Made by a program: the position numbers and the translations under genes
Notes under the pieces: generated by a model
What the model saw: only the letters and a program-made list of their open reading frames with translations
Told to the model about the DNA's origin: nothing
Databases searched by the model: none
Part shown: piece by piece, positions 38,301 through 40,663 of the stretch
Layout: the number at the start of each line of letters is the position of its first letter
Numbering within the stretch: position 1 is the stretch's first letter
Assembly: GCA_025084515.1 (NCBI GenBank)
Contig: JAJAGP010000215.1
Span: 62,001 to 126,000 of the forward strand
Reading direction: 5' to 3'
DNA: 64,000 nt
Source of the DNA: Ancistrus triradiatus
Taxonomy: Eukaryota > Chordata > Actinopteri > Siluriformes > Loricariidae

Positions 38301-39601
38301 GCCAAGCTGCCACTGTTGGGTCCTTGAGCAAGACCCTTAACCCACAATTGCTTGGATTGTAAGACTGTATCAATTGTAAGTCGCTCTGGATAAGGGTGTC
38401 TGCTAAATGCTGTAAAATGTAAATGTAAGGAAGAATGAATTCTATTATACTACTACTGATGGGGAAATTTGATTCCGACTTCAACGCAAAAAAAAGTTCG
38501 GACGGCCTTCTGGAATCAATCAAGTTCGAATTCTGACGTTCCACTGTTTAAAAGAAAACCGTATTTTCATTACTAGGGGTGTAACCATTCATCGTGTGTC
38601 GCATTGTGGAGTTGAACCACGTGTTCTTTTTATTATTCCATTGAACGCAATTGCATTATCTGAACACCAGAGGGTTCTGACGCTCCCAGACGCCAATCTT
38701 CTGTTTTCAGTGATAGTTGAAACTTTAGATTGCACTACGTTCTTTAAATTTGGTGAAACTGTAGCACTGAAAATTGGCTGCTAGATCCTCCCTTTTCTGT
38801 ACATCGTAGCCGTGTTGTTGTCTATAATTGCACATGAACTGATGATCACAGGTTTTTTTATTGCTTTATTTTTTTGATAAAAAGGTACACATTTTTCTGA
38901 TATGTCAACCCATTTTAGAACCGACTCCAAGGATCGTGCCCATGACTTGTGCCAATATGCATATTTTGTACGTTATTTTATTTATCTTAATATTTATTGT
39001 GTTTCTGTTTTTTATAATCATTACTGTATAACCCTCTTTGATTAGATAAATTTGTTTCATTTATCGGCTAAGCCACCCAAGGAGGATGGGTCTCTGAGTC
39101 CTGTTCCTTTCAAGGTTTCGTCTTTATAACATTTAGGGAATTTTTCCTTGCCACTGTTGCCCTAGGCTTGTTCAGTATGGGATTGGCCCTAGACACGAGA
39201 AGACTAAAATTGTAAAGCTGCTTTGAGATGATGCTGTGTTGTAAAAAGCACCATATGAATAAAGTCTTGTTTGAGCCTCCTGAAGGAACACTTCCCTTTC
39301 CCTCTGTGTGTAGAGACCATGGCATGAGTACGAGCACAACTTCCAGATCATGTACAAAGTGGGAATGGGCCACAAGCCTCCTATTCCAGAGAAGCTGAGC
39401 ACAGAGGGGAAGGACTTCCTGATCCACTGCCTGGAGAGCGAACCCAAATGCCGATGGACGGCCAGCGCGTTACTCGACCATCCCTTTGTTAAGGTCTGAA
39501 TCTCATTCAAACAAATTGCAAATATTCTTTTTTATACAGTCGTAATGAATGCCATGCTGTCATTATTATTATTATTACAGGTCTGCACCGACGAGGAATG
39601 A
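193..39601 (+). CDS. map3k4: MAP3K4 (MEKK4) mitogen-activated protein kinase kinase kinase 4; 26 coding segments, 5' end outside the window
   Basis: Cytoplasmic serine/threonine kinase that, in mammals, binds GADD45 proteins through its N-terminal region and phosphorylates MKK3/6 and MKK4/7 to activate p38 and JNK. The segments listed separately join in continuous phase with no internal stop and encode about 1,526 residues ending VCTDEE, as in mammals. The N-terminal regulatory part is in the segments up to 32 kb. The kinase domain runs from the segment at 33300 to that at 39314: glycine loop GEGQYGKV, catalytic lysine in MAMKE, HRDIK, DFG and MAPE are all present. Only the first coding exon (start codon and N-terminal low-complexity region) lies left of the window, giving 27 coding exons in all as in human. 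Introns total about 35 kb and are full of transposons. Identification is from remembered family sequence and is very secure; exon edges were read by eye. Confidence 0.97.
384..1308. repeat. Intron; fragment of a foldback-type repeat and AT-rich DNA
   Basis: About 535-665 is a fragment of a repeat seen again at 26.6, 28.7 and 49.2 kb, recognisable by gtgtgttttgctggtacgag and tggatcagacacagcagtgc. About 690-1065 is AT-rich simple sequence. No exon seen. Confidence 0.55.
1309..2859 (+). mobile_element. Tc1/mariner element, family A, full length but inactive
   Basis: Left end cagtggggcaaaaaagtatt after TA; right end tttttgctccacta before TA. About 1.55 kb, the usual size for fish Tc1 elements, with inverted ends of over 100 bases. 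The + strand holds a broken transposase. Lies in the MAP3K4 intron before the large exon. Confidence 0.88.
1674..2645 (+). pseudogene. Tc1 family A transposase, frameshifted
   Basis: Begins MAKTKELLKDTRKKIVDLHQ and ends VTKY-stop. Frameshifts and stops break the N-terminal helix-turn-helix part. The longest intact piece (2209-2583) carries KHGGGNLMLWGCFSAEGTGR, FQHDNDPKHTAWATKKWLR and SPDLGPIENLW, parts of the DDE catalytic domain (second Asp and the Glu). Confidence 0.85.
2929..4208 (+). CDS. map3k4: MAP3K4 coding segment 2 (large exon 3)
   Basis: This 1,280-base segment starts after ctccag and ends at a codon boundary before gtgagg. It encodes about 427 residues of the regulatory region, with conserved QTSRTDCPADRLKFFETLRL, LQKDYEKYA, IGWPVFEIPSPR and IYRPFVDKALKQMGLRK. 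An acidic low-complexity tract at about 3890-3925 sits where mammals also have an acidic but different sequence. The reading frame stays open about 90 bases past the donor into the intron; that extension is not expected to be coding. Confidence 0.96.
4504..5215. mobile_element. hAT-like MITE with TIR tagggttgtaacga / tcgttacacccctta
   Basis: About 0.7 kb AT-rich sequence framed by short inverted ends typical of fish hAT MITEs. A second hAT-type end, ttggtgcatccctaa near 5005, is nested inside. Partial copies of the first type begin at 4322 (agggctgtaacgatac) and 38577 (aggggtgtaacc). No coding capacity. Confidence 0.5.
5403..5965 (+). pseudogene. hAT transposon remnant with BED-type zinc-finger trace
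   Basis: The left end gagatgcaatgatcgatcga resembles a hAT terminus. Around 5790-5890 the + strand can be read, with frameshifts, as TKVIRGGRSPETLQTTNL, the N-terminal BED zinc-finger signature of hAT/ZBED transposases. The rest of the transposase is absent. Confidence 0.45.
6380..6546 (-). mobile_element. Probable LINE tail fragment
   Basis: On the - strand a short frame reads RGTPRTSHSWPETSGEPSEG, resembling the C-terminal tail of fish non-LTR retrotransposons. The adjoining 6547-6900 was not recognised. Confidence 0.3.
6907..9478 (-). mobile_element. Tc1 family A element, internally deleted and split by a LINE
   Basis: Ends cagtggagcaaaaaagtatt (left) and tttttgccccactg (right) flanked by TA. 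Without the inserted LINE it is only about 1.2 kb: the middle of the transposase is deleted near 7230. The - strand transposase remnant runs from ATG at 9152 to a stop at 7124. Confidence 0.85.
7681..9028 (-). mobile_element. 5'-truncated LINE inserted in the Tc1 element (L2/Rex1/CR1-like RT)
   Basis: On the - strand: CVPSPLLFTLLTHDC, then KFADDTIMVGL (the RT catalytic FADD motif), then after a frame change STKFLGVHLAGDLTWSLNTS and ITVWFGNCTVSDRKTLQRIV, the usual C-terminal region of these LINEs. The 3' UTR runs to about 7681. Everything 5' of the RT palm region is missing, as is common for target-primed insertions. Clade assignment is approximate. Confidence 0.75.
9479..10828. other. Rest of the intron before coding segment 3
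   Basis: About 10100-10490 is a diverged copy, in reverse, of an unclassified repeat also at 47.05 and 55.6 kb (shared words tctcctctaacctatta-like and gaatacagtctatcgatgca). The remainder shows no gene or repeat that I recognise. Confidence 0.4.
10829..11089 (+). CDS. map3k4: MAP3K4 coding segment 3
   Basis: Acceptor tttcag ends at 10828; donor gtgctt begins at 11090. The 87 codons (phase 0-0) contain MNLPSFRPAFLVLCRVLLN and LEQRPAGKPSLLSIKQ, matching the family. The intron before it is about 6.6 kb and filled with repeats. Confidence 0.95.
11231..12335 (-). mobile_element. Tc1/mariner element, family C, degenerate
   Basis: Left end gtacaaccccaaatcagaaa and right end with actgtcccaatgtcttctga. 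On the - strand pieces such as MWSDESVFQIFGRNG and QKPGSVMVWGQASALGKGHL are parts of a Tc1-type transposase with many frameshifts. Lies in the intron before coding segment 4. Confidence 0.75.
12714..12866 (+). CDS. map3k4: MAP3K4 coding segment 4, with a GC donor
   Basis: 51 codons (phase 0-0) starting after ttgcag and encoding LVRECKEVLKGGLLMKQYYQ through EEDLHKMLE. The only donor that keeps phase with the next exon (VYFDYM) is ctggag|gcaagt at 12867, a canonical GC-AG type donor. The nearest GT, four bases further on, gives an immediate stop in the next exon. Confidence 0.92.
12893..13947 (-). mobile_element. Tc1 family B element, truncated; transposase pseudogene
   Basis: Begins 26 bases after the GC donor at 12867 with a decayed cagt end. 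The - strand frame 13140-13697 keeps MLIRLEKGYKAISKEFGLQQ, RSGRPTKITPRAKCVIVGEV and VKHGDGSIMVWACFAASGQD. The C-terminal catalytic part and the right end are lost; the next element begins at about 13948. Confidence 0.8.
13948..14610 (-). mobile_element. Tc1/mariner transposase fragment, left arm of an inverted pair
   Basis: The - strand shows HLWDELDWR (C-terminal Glu region) near 13985 and, further right, the N-terminal half of the same kind of transposase. It is matched in reverse by 14615-14935. Confidence 0.6.
14615..14935 (+). mobile_element. Tc1/mariner transposase fragment, right arm of an inverted pair
   Basis: Words such as ggactctggagcagtggaaa and gacgagtctgggtttgggcg mirror the preceding fragment (gagtccagtggcag, cccagactcatcc). 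Decayed; it stops where the minisatellite begins. Confidence 0.6.
14940..15485. repeat. GC-poor minisatellite of gttgctaagtggttgctatg-type units
   Basis: About 545 bases made of imperfect units of roughly 10-25 bases built on GGTTGCTA, with variants tatggt, aagtgg and aggtgg. Units are too variable and lack unique spacers, so this is not a CRISPR-like array. Confidence 0.85.
15690..15985 (+). mobile_element. Tc1-like 3' end fragment
   Basis: The words agagccctgacctcaacccc (SPDLNP of a DDE transposase), cgagccaggccctctcaacc and the end gtgtcccaatacttttgtcc are the C-terminal and terminal-repeat signatures of a fish Tc1 family. It ends 38 bases before coding segment 5. Confidence 0.6.
16024..16181 (+). 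CDS. map3k4: MAP3K4 coding segment 5
   Basis: Starts after cgcag and encodes VYFDYMRSWIEMLQQLPQAS through GGEAQSGKLF; donor gtaagt at 16182. Enters at phase 0 and leaves with two bases (TG) that complete a Cys codon in the next segment. Confidence 0.95.
16292..16408 (+). CDS. map3k4: MAP3K4 coding segment 6
   Basis: Starts after cgtag and encodes CDIAGMLLRSTGDFLDEGLE through ASDEIR; donor gtacaa at 16409. The preceding intron is only 110 bases. Confidence 0.95.
16491..16590 (+). CDS. map3k4: MAP3K4 coding segment 7
   Basis: Starts after tcacag and encodes RSVIETSRSLKELFHEARER through GFAKMLRK; donor gtacat at 16591, phase 0. Preceding intron 82 bases; following intron about 3.6 kb and repeat-filled. 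Confidence 0.95.
16828..17545. mobile_element. Unclassified foldback element with about 105-bp inverted arms
   Basis: 16881-16985 and 17417-17520 are imperfect inverted copies: agaggctgcatagaggctcc / gggaggctctcaagattcaag reversed, and caagaagctttactggcatg reversed. The interior has no long ORF. A partial third copy of the outer left part lies at 20520-20631. Confidence 0.6.
17640..19865 (-). mobile_element. R2-type LINE (restriction-like endonuclease class) lacking its reverse transcriptase
   Basis: On the - strand, in order: N-terminal zinc-finger-like SFKGLRIHQGRMKC (about 19690); a basic region RRRRKRPLRPSAAG; a linker ending EEVLRRARSGS (18830); then, with no RT core between, LWSKATREQRKTMVVEEVSQ; a CCHC knuckle CPLCSKDNAGVQHILSGC (about 18475); and the endonuclease region RPDVVMWSTATKKVLIIELT (about 18160). 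Typical members are 3.5-4.5 kb; this is 2.2 kb. Small frameshifts are present. The exact clade (R2, NeSL, Hero or Utopia type) is not resolved. Confidence 0.75.
19866..20196. other. Intron, nothing recognised
   Basis: AT-rich sequence between the R2-type element and coding segment 8; no exon or repeat recognised. Confidence 0.4.
20197..20280 (+). CDS. map3k4: MAP3K4 coding segment 8, donor fused to an ATT microsatellite
   Basis: 28 codons after ctgcag: DLEIAADFSLTSGVLCVLKA then LKGKNYVK, aligning with mammalian DLEIAAEFRLSAPV...SKQYVK. The donor is gtatta and is itself the first unit of an ATT repeat of about 16 units. Confidence 0.9.
20281..20328. repeat. (ATT)n microsatellite at a splice donor
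   Basis: About 16 units of tta/att directly after coding segment 8. The repeat supplies the donor's own bases gtatta. Confidence 0.95.
20520..20631. repeat. Partial copy of the foldback element
   Basis: gagatttcatgattctgagg and ggggctatcaatcaactttt correspond to 16838-16923. The copy is cut off by the Tc1 end at 20632. Confidence 0.55.
20649..22273 (+). mobile_element. Tc1/mariner element, family E, full length, inserted in a Tc1 end
   Basis: About 1,625 bases with inverted ends acacgtggacaaaatttttg (left) and the reverse form attttgtacatgtgtg (right), flanked by TA on both sides. Contains one transposase copy in three frames. Confidence 0.88.
21017..22055 (+). pseudogene. Tc1 family E transposase, two frameshifts
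   Basis: MDQRKQRKELSQDIRKKIID starts it and CATKY-stop ends it, about 345 residues as usual for Tc1. Frame changes occur near 21255-21360 and 21830. All three catalytic regions are visible: LWTDETKMELFGK (Asp), LQQDNDPKHASKN (Asp) and NTIEHLWKELE (Glu). Confidence 0.88.
22556..24190 (+). mobile_element. L1/Tx1-like LINE fragment, RT core replaced by a T-rich tract
   Basis: KAPGPDSFSVEFLRKC (about 22780) and CASYRPLSLLNSGVKMLAKT (about 22950) are the N-terminal RT motifs. A poly-T/GTTT tract at 23077-23140 follows where the catalytic core should be. Then ISPFIWDGKVPRLRKSLLQR and the C-terminal domain continue with stops. The last part is the left arm of the inverted repeat. Confidence 0.7.
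23902..24628. repeat. Large inverted repeat of LINE sequence, arms about 288 bp
   Basis: 23902-24190 recurs reversed at 24338-24628. Matching words: ggcgtcaatatcggtgcatg / catgcaccagtattgacgcc, and atttggtctccctgctgt / acagcagggagaccaaat. The loop of about 150 bases encodes LLARRRILLLWKSVKPPSVS and LEKIRFTL from the LINE C-terminal domain. Confidence 0.85.
24764..25033 (+). CDS. map3k4: MAP3K4 coding segment 9
   Basis: 90 codons after ctgtag: IHIPGLEELQVFVP, LQLLNAAAGKDCSKEPDD, VPQMETVDTLRAMK; donor gtgaag at 25034. Phase 0-0. A large LINE-derived inverted repeat ends about 135 bases upstream. Confidence 0.95.
25034..25611. repeat. Intron with unclassified interspersed repeats
   Basis: About 25100-25265 is a fragment of the foldback repeat seen at 28.6 kb (ctttgtagttccacaattac, gtttgggtggtggatcattc). 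About 25270-25420 belongs to a second family (tatgcgctattatgtaacg, gttcgttgaccgaagtgga) with copies near 46.9 and 55.35 kb. Confidence 0.5.
25612..25761 (+). CDS. map3k4: MAP3K4 coding segment 10
   Basis: 50 codons after tatag: VENLLLIVMQSAHLVIQRKA through ALEQLK; donor gtactg at 25762. Phase 0-0. Confidence 0.95.
25903..26064 (+). CDS. map3k4: MAP3K4 coding segment 11
   Basis: 54 codons after tcttag: NEALELCNKINSAIDRVEYM through EAMIQGYNFAFE; donor gtttgc at 26065. Phase 0-0, intron before it 141 bases. Confidence 0.95.
26096..27777. repeat. Intron made largely of unclassified interspersed repeats
   Basis: About 26600-27170 is a longer copy of the foldback repeat: the halves share ggatcagacacagcagtgct and, reversed, ggactacagtatgtaattat. 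An (AC)n run lies at 27263-27285. About 27385-27660 is a reversed copy of the family at 42.0 and 43.1 kb (ctgtcattcagacatgaat). No exon seen. Confidence 0.5.
27778..27911 (+). CDS. map3k4: MAP3K4 coding segment 12
   Basis: Starts after ctgtag: YHKEVVRLMSGEFRQRIGER through KCESGRGTRP; donor gttaga at 27912, leaving two bases of an Arg codon. Confidence 0.95.
28007..28085 (+). CDS. map3k4: MAP3K4 coding segment 13
   Basis: Starts after tggtag: WATQGFDFLQAIEPVFISAL through PEDDFL; donor gtaaag at 28086. Preceding intron 95 bases. Confidence 0.95.
28171..28249 (+). CDS. map3k4: MAP3K4 coding segment 14
   Basis: Starts after tttcag: SLQALMNECIGHVIGKPHSP then VTGLYI; donor gttagc at 28250, leaving one base. 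Confidence 0.95.
28372..28465 (+). CDS. map3k4: MAP3K4 coding segment 15
   Basis: Starts after tttcag: PRNSPRPVKVPRCHSDPPNP, then SLFIPNSEST; donor gtaagt at 28466, leaving two bases. Matches mammalian NSPRPMKVPRCHSDPPNP. Confidence 0.94.
28585..28860. repeat. Foldback-type repeat fragment
   Basis: gggtggtggatcattctcag and gagtggatcagatacagcag identify the same family as at 535, 26.7 and 49.2 kb. It ends at about 28800 and is joined to a hAT-like end gtcgttacacccctac. Confidence 0.55.
28900..29432 (+). mobile_element. LINE 3' fragment with RNase H (I/Nimb-type)
   Basis: The + strand reads, with one or two frame changes, GNENADKAAHN (RNase H end) and then MGHSKFTHRHLLKEELPPIC and HVISECKKYKEARNKL, the Cys/His C-terminal region of LINEs that carry RNase H. 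Stop at 29430. The RT and endonuclease are missing. Confidence 0.65.
29433..30100. repeat. Intron; reversed foldback-repeat fragment
   Basis: About 29495-29705 reads gaatgatccaccag, acagatggactacagtccat and cacctaataaagtggtcgg, a reversed fragment of the same foldback family with its end. The rest is unremarkable up to coding segment 16. Confidence 0.5.
30101..30226 (+). CDS. map3k4: MAP3K4 coding segment 16, probable cassette exon
   Basis: 126 bases between ccacag and gtagct, phase 2 on both sides, so skipping keeps the frame. It encodes SSRSLPCDLRNQLYPPGPRP, then a Pro/Ala-rich stretch and SYSKALFTNPYEH. Position and the start (RSLPCDLRNQ versus mammalian RSMPSDARSH) identify it as the counterpart of the mammalian alanine-repeat exon, which is alternatively spliced; here the segment is Pro-rich instead. 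Less conserved than its neighbours but phase and splice sites fit exactly. Confidence 0.82.
30498..31319 (-). mobile_element. Tc1 family C element, degenerate
   Basis: gtgaacccaggatatttcat (left) and cccctgatttggggttgtat (right end) identify family C. On the - strand FFARNGRHVFQTKDEKNHPD and KSRVCHGMGLGQRPCDGRIN remain from the transposase. Confidence 0.7.
31633..31724 (+). CDS. map3k4: MAP3K4 coding segment 17
   Basis: Starts after tttcag: VHENDRLSSVAAELQFRSLS then RHSSPTEDRE; donor gtggga at 31725, leaving one base. Confidence 0.95.
31871..31951 (+). CDS. map3k4: MAP3K4 coding segment 18
   Basis: Starts after tttcag and encodes EPSYPKADPTAATHRHWELR then SFISQPK; donor gtagga at 31952, leaving one base. 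It matches mammalian EPAYPRGDSS...SWELRTLISQSK. Confidence 0.92.
31985..33010 (+). mobile_element. Tc1/mariner fragment(s), family F
   Basis: The + strand frame 32332-32778 shows APTAGVMIWGAMAYHSRSPP, GIFQQDNAHPHTARLFQECV and SPDLSPIEN, i.e. the second Asp and the Glu of the DDE triad. The N-terminal half is absent. 31985-32220 is other repeat debris beginning cactgatgtgccaagtcatg. Confidence 0.65.
33300..33491 (+). CDS. map3k4: MAP3K4 coding segment 19 (start of kinase domain)
   Basis: Starts after acttag: FEEKRYAALRQRNVIGQVCN, TPKSYDNIMHVGLRKVTFKW, QRGNKIG. The last residues lead into the kinase glycine loop. Donor gtagga at 33492. Confidence 0.96.
33577..33647 (+). CDS. map3k4: MAP3K4 coding segment 20 (glycine loop and catalytic lysine)
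   Basis: Starts after cgtag: GEGQYGKVYTCINVDTGELM then AMKE. Contains the GxGxxGxV loop and the ATP-anchoring lysine. Donor gtacgg at 33648; the preceding intron is 85 bases. Confidence 0.96.
33648..34090. other. Intron, mostly unrecognised
   Basis: Contains cacttgagatatcagatagg-type sequence belonging to a MITE-like family seen at 44.3 and 51.8 kb, and a short (TA)n run at 34018-34037. Confidence 0.4.
34091..34285 (+). repeat. tRNA-derived SINE copy 1
   Basis: Pol III A box tagcctagtgg and B box ggttcaaaacc, then the conserved body gagcaagacccttatcccac and the core gtcgctctggataagggcgt with tail ctgtaaatgtaaat. V-SINE-like. Confidence 0.85.
34286..35239. repeat. Intron; unclassified MITE-like and interspersed repeats
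   Basis: About 34290-34400 (gttgccagatccagcaagaa, ggatctggcaaccgtg) resembles sequence at 44.05 and 51.65 kb. About 34850-35050 (atagataagaattgctgtat, tcgtaatgcggacgttaaac) is a copy of the family at 42.2 and 43.15 kb. No exon seen. Confidence 0.45.
35240..35356 (+). CDS. map3k4: MAP3K4 coding segment 21
   Basis: Starts after tcacag: IRFQPNDHKTIKETADELKI, FEGIKHPNLVRYFGVELHR; donor gtaaga at 35357. It holds the C-helix glutamate region. Phase 0-0. Confidence 0.96.
35415..35735 (-). mobile_element. Tc1-like fragments, including family C debris
   Basis: 35595-35735 contains tgatggtccatcccagatgc as in other family C copies. The left part (YHVKHGGGSIMLWDNDAKYA on - strand) is from another Tc1 transposase. 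Confidence 0.55.
35840..35999 (+). CDS. map3k4: MAP3K4 coding segment 22 (HRD catalytic loop)
   Basis: Starts after taacag: EEMYIFMEYCDEGTLEEVSR through VLHEHGIVHRDIK; donor gtggcc at 36000, leaving one base. The hinge and HRDIK catalytic loop are intact. Confidence 0.96.
36085..36207 (+). CDS. map3k4: MAP3K4 coding segment 23 (DFG and activation segment)
   Basis: Starts after ccccag: ANIFLTSSGLIKLGDFGCSV, then KLKNNAHTMPGEVNSTLGTA; donor gtgaga at 36208. Preceding intron 85 bases. Confidence 0.96.
36293..36399 (+). CDS. map3k4: MAP3K4 coding segment 24 (APE motif)
   Basis: Starts after tttcag: YMAPEVITRAKGEGHGRAAD, IWSLGCVLIEMVTGK; donor gtaatg at 36400, phase 0. The following intron is 2.9 kb with repeats at both ends. 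Confidence 0.96.
36440..36600 (+). repeat. Retroposon tail repeat, copy 1
   Basis: ttccttgccactgtcaccct and gtaaagctgctttgagacat, ending in an A-rich aataaa, match the known 3' tail of a fish retroposon. Same strand as the copy at 39055. Confidence 0.55.
36674..36854 (-). repeat. Diverged SINE copy
   Basis: Reversed and decayed copy of the tRNA-derived SINE: catttacatttacagcattt, ggaccttgaacccggaacc and taagccaccaaagg mark its tail, B box and A box. Confidence 0.6.
36855..39054. other. Middle of the 2.9-kb intron 24
   Basis: 37285-37470 is one arm of a repeat family recurring reversed at 47.34-47.53 kb (tggtacctcggttctcgacc). 38231-38428 is a SINE and 38577-38760 a hAT-like MITE fragment, listed or noted separately. 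No exon is needed here because segments 24 and 25 join in phase. Confidence 0.5.
38231..38428 (+). repeat. tRNA-derived SINE copy 2
   Basis: A box tagcctaggggttaag and B box ggttcaaatcc, then the same body and ctgctaaatgctgtaaaatg tail. Confidence 0.88.
39055..39275 (+). repeat. Retroposon tail repeat, copy 2
   Basis: tccttgccactgttgcccta, gtaaagctgctttgagatga and caccatatgaataaag; ends 38 bases before coding segment 25. Confidence 0.6.
39314..39493 (+). CDS. map3k4: MAP3K4 coding segment 25 (end of kinase domain)
   Basis: 60 codons after tgtag: RPWHEYEHNFQIMYKVGMGH through CRWTASALLDHPFVK; donor gtctga at 39494. Confidence 0.96.
39581..39601 (+). CDS. map3k4: MAP3K4 coding segment 26 (terminal, VCTDEE-stop)
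   Basis: After attacag the sequence encodes VCTDEE and TGA, the family's usual C terminus. The exon continues as 3' UTR. Confidence 0.95.
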   Translation, partial: VCTDEE

Positions 39602-39889
39602 TGGACTCCTGCACTTTGTTTACGTAATCGCTAGCACTACGTGCACGGCATTCTAAAGGAACTGTGTTCTCATGAAACTGTAACGGAGAAATAAGAAAGA
39701 CGAACGAACATCTGTGGAAAGCACAGCCTCGGTGGAGCAGGTCAGAGACGGCCAGTCTTGGACGTTGAGTAGAGTGGGCGGAACGACGAAGGGCGTGTTG
39801 TACATAGTGTAAGAATAAGGTTAGGGTTTATCTTTTGTATAAAGCTCGTTGTAAAAGCCACTCAGGCGACGAATTTCTGATTAACGAGG

Positions 39890-39910
39890 AATAAATTTTA
39901 AGCAAATAAA
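39890..39910 (+). terminator. MAP3K4 poly(A) signals
   Basis: Two AATAAA hexamers at 39890 and 39905, about 290-305 bases after the stop codon. They define a short 3' UTR ending near 39.93 kb. Confidence 0.7.
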
Positions 39911-39924
39911 AAAGGAAAGGCCGG

Positions 39925-40568
39925 GAAAGCCGTCTCTGCTTATTCCTACTCGATGCACAGTGGATTGGACTTGGAGTAAAGTAATGGCTGCTTTAGGGCT
40001 GTATTTTAGGGGTTTTAATCTGTGTATTACGTGTACCTCAAAACAAGAGTTAAGTCATTGAAGGGAAGGTTTTCTTTTTGCTTTAAAATATTTTATTTCA
40101 TCATAACTTGTATTAAAGCCTACTGTAAGTTGTGCTGTATTGGTCTAACCTTCCAAACAGTCAATAGAGTGCCTTTGCATGCAGGAGGATTTGCGAGCCA
40201 AAGACAATCCGCTGCTGAAATAAACATCACTCTGCTCTCCTTGTCCAGCATCCGTGCCAACTTTGACATTTACCCGGACTTTCAATTTGGTCAACAATCA
40301 AAATCAGATGCCATTATGTGAGTCCTATTAATACAAAGACAAACAGCATTTTGGTCTGTTTTTTGCTCCAGTGTTTAAATGCAGTTCTCTAAAATTAGAG
40401 GTTCAGGTTTTATACCTGCTTTGTGTCCTTCCTGCACAGCCATGTCCAAATAATTTAATTCTAACAACCTGACCAGCAGCCAGCACACCATCACGGCCAA
40501 CTAGGGTAGGCATCCCTTGGTGGCCAGCTGTGCATATGATGATACTGTCCTGGTTTGTGTTTGATCCC
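39925..40568. other. Intergenic gap between the convergent 3' ends
   Basis: About 640 bases between the presumed MAP3K4 cleavage site and the AGPAT4 stop codon. Part must be AGPAT4 3' UTR. I see no coding exon or recognised repeat in it. Confidence 0.5.
40454..40459 (-). terminator. Possible AGPAT4 poly(A) signal
   Basis: On the - strand ATTAAA lies about 110 bases after the stop codon. An AATAAA also occurs inside the last codons (40578-40583) and is too early to serve. Weak evidence. Confidence 0.3.
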
Positions 40569-40663
40569 TCATTCCTGTTTATTAACCGGTCTTCCTTTGT
40601 TTCCGTAGCTCGAACCCTTTTCGATCTCCGTCTGTCCTATCATCCAACGAACTGCAGCTGAAG
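40569..40663 (-). CDS. agpat4: AGPAT4 coding exon 8 (terminal)
   Basis: Acceptor gttacag, then ASAAVRWMIGQTEIEKGSSY, GNKGRPVNKQE and TGA. It matches mammalian VRWMIGVTEIDKGSAYGN. It is too short to stand out as an ORF and was found by homology and phase. Confidence 0.93.

Noticed and set aside
36440..39275. LTR pair (direct repeats at 36440-36600 and 39055-39275)
   Set aside because: The repeats are retroposon tails also found reversed at 61 kb; no primer site, TG...CA ends or retroviral-type ORFs lie between.
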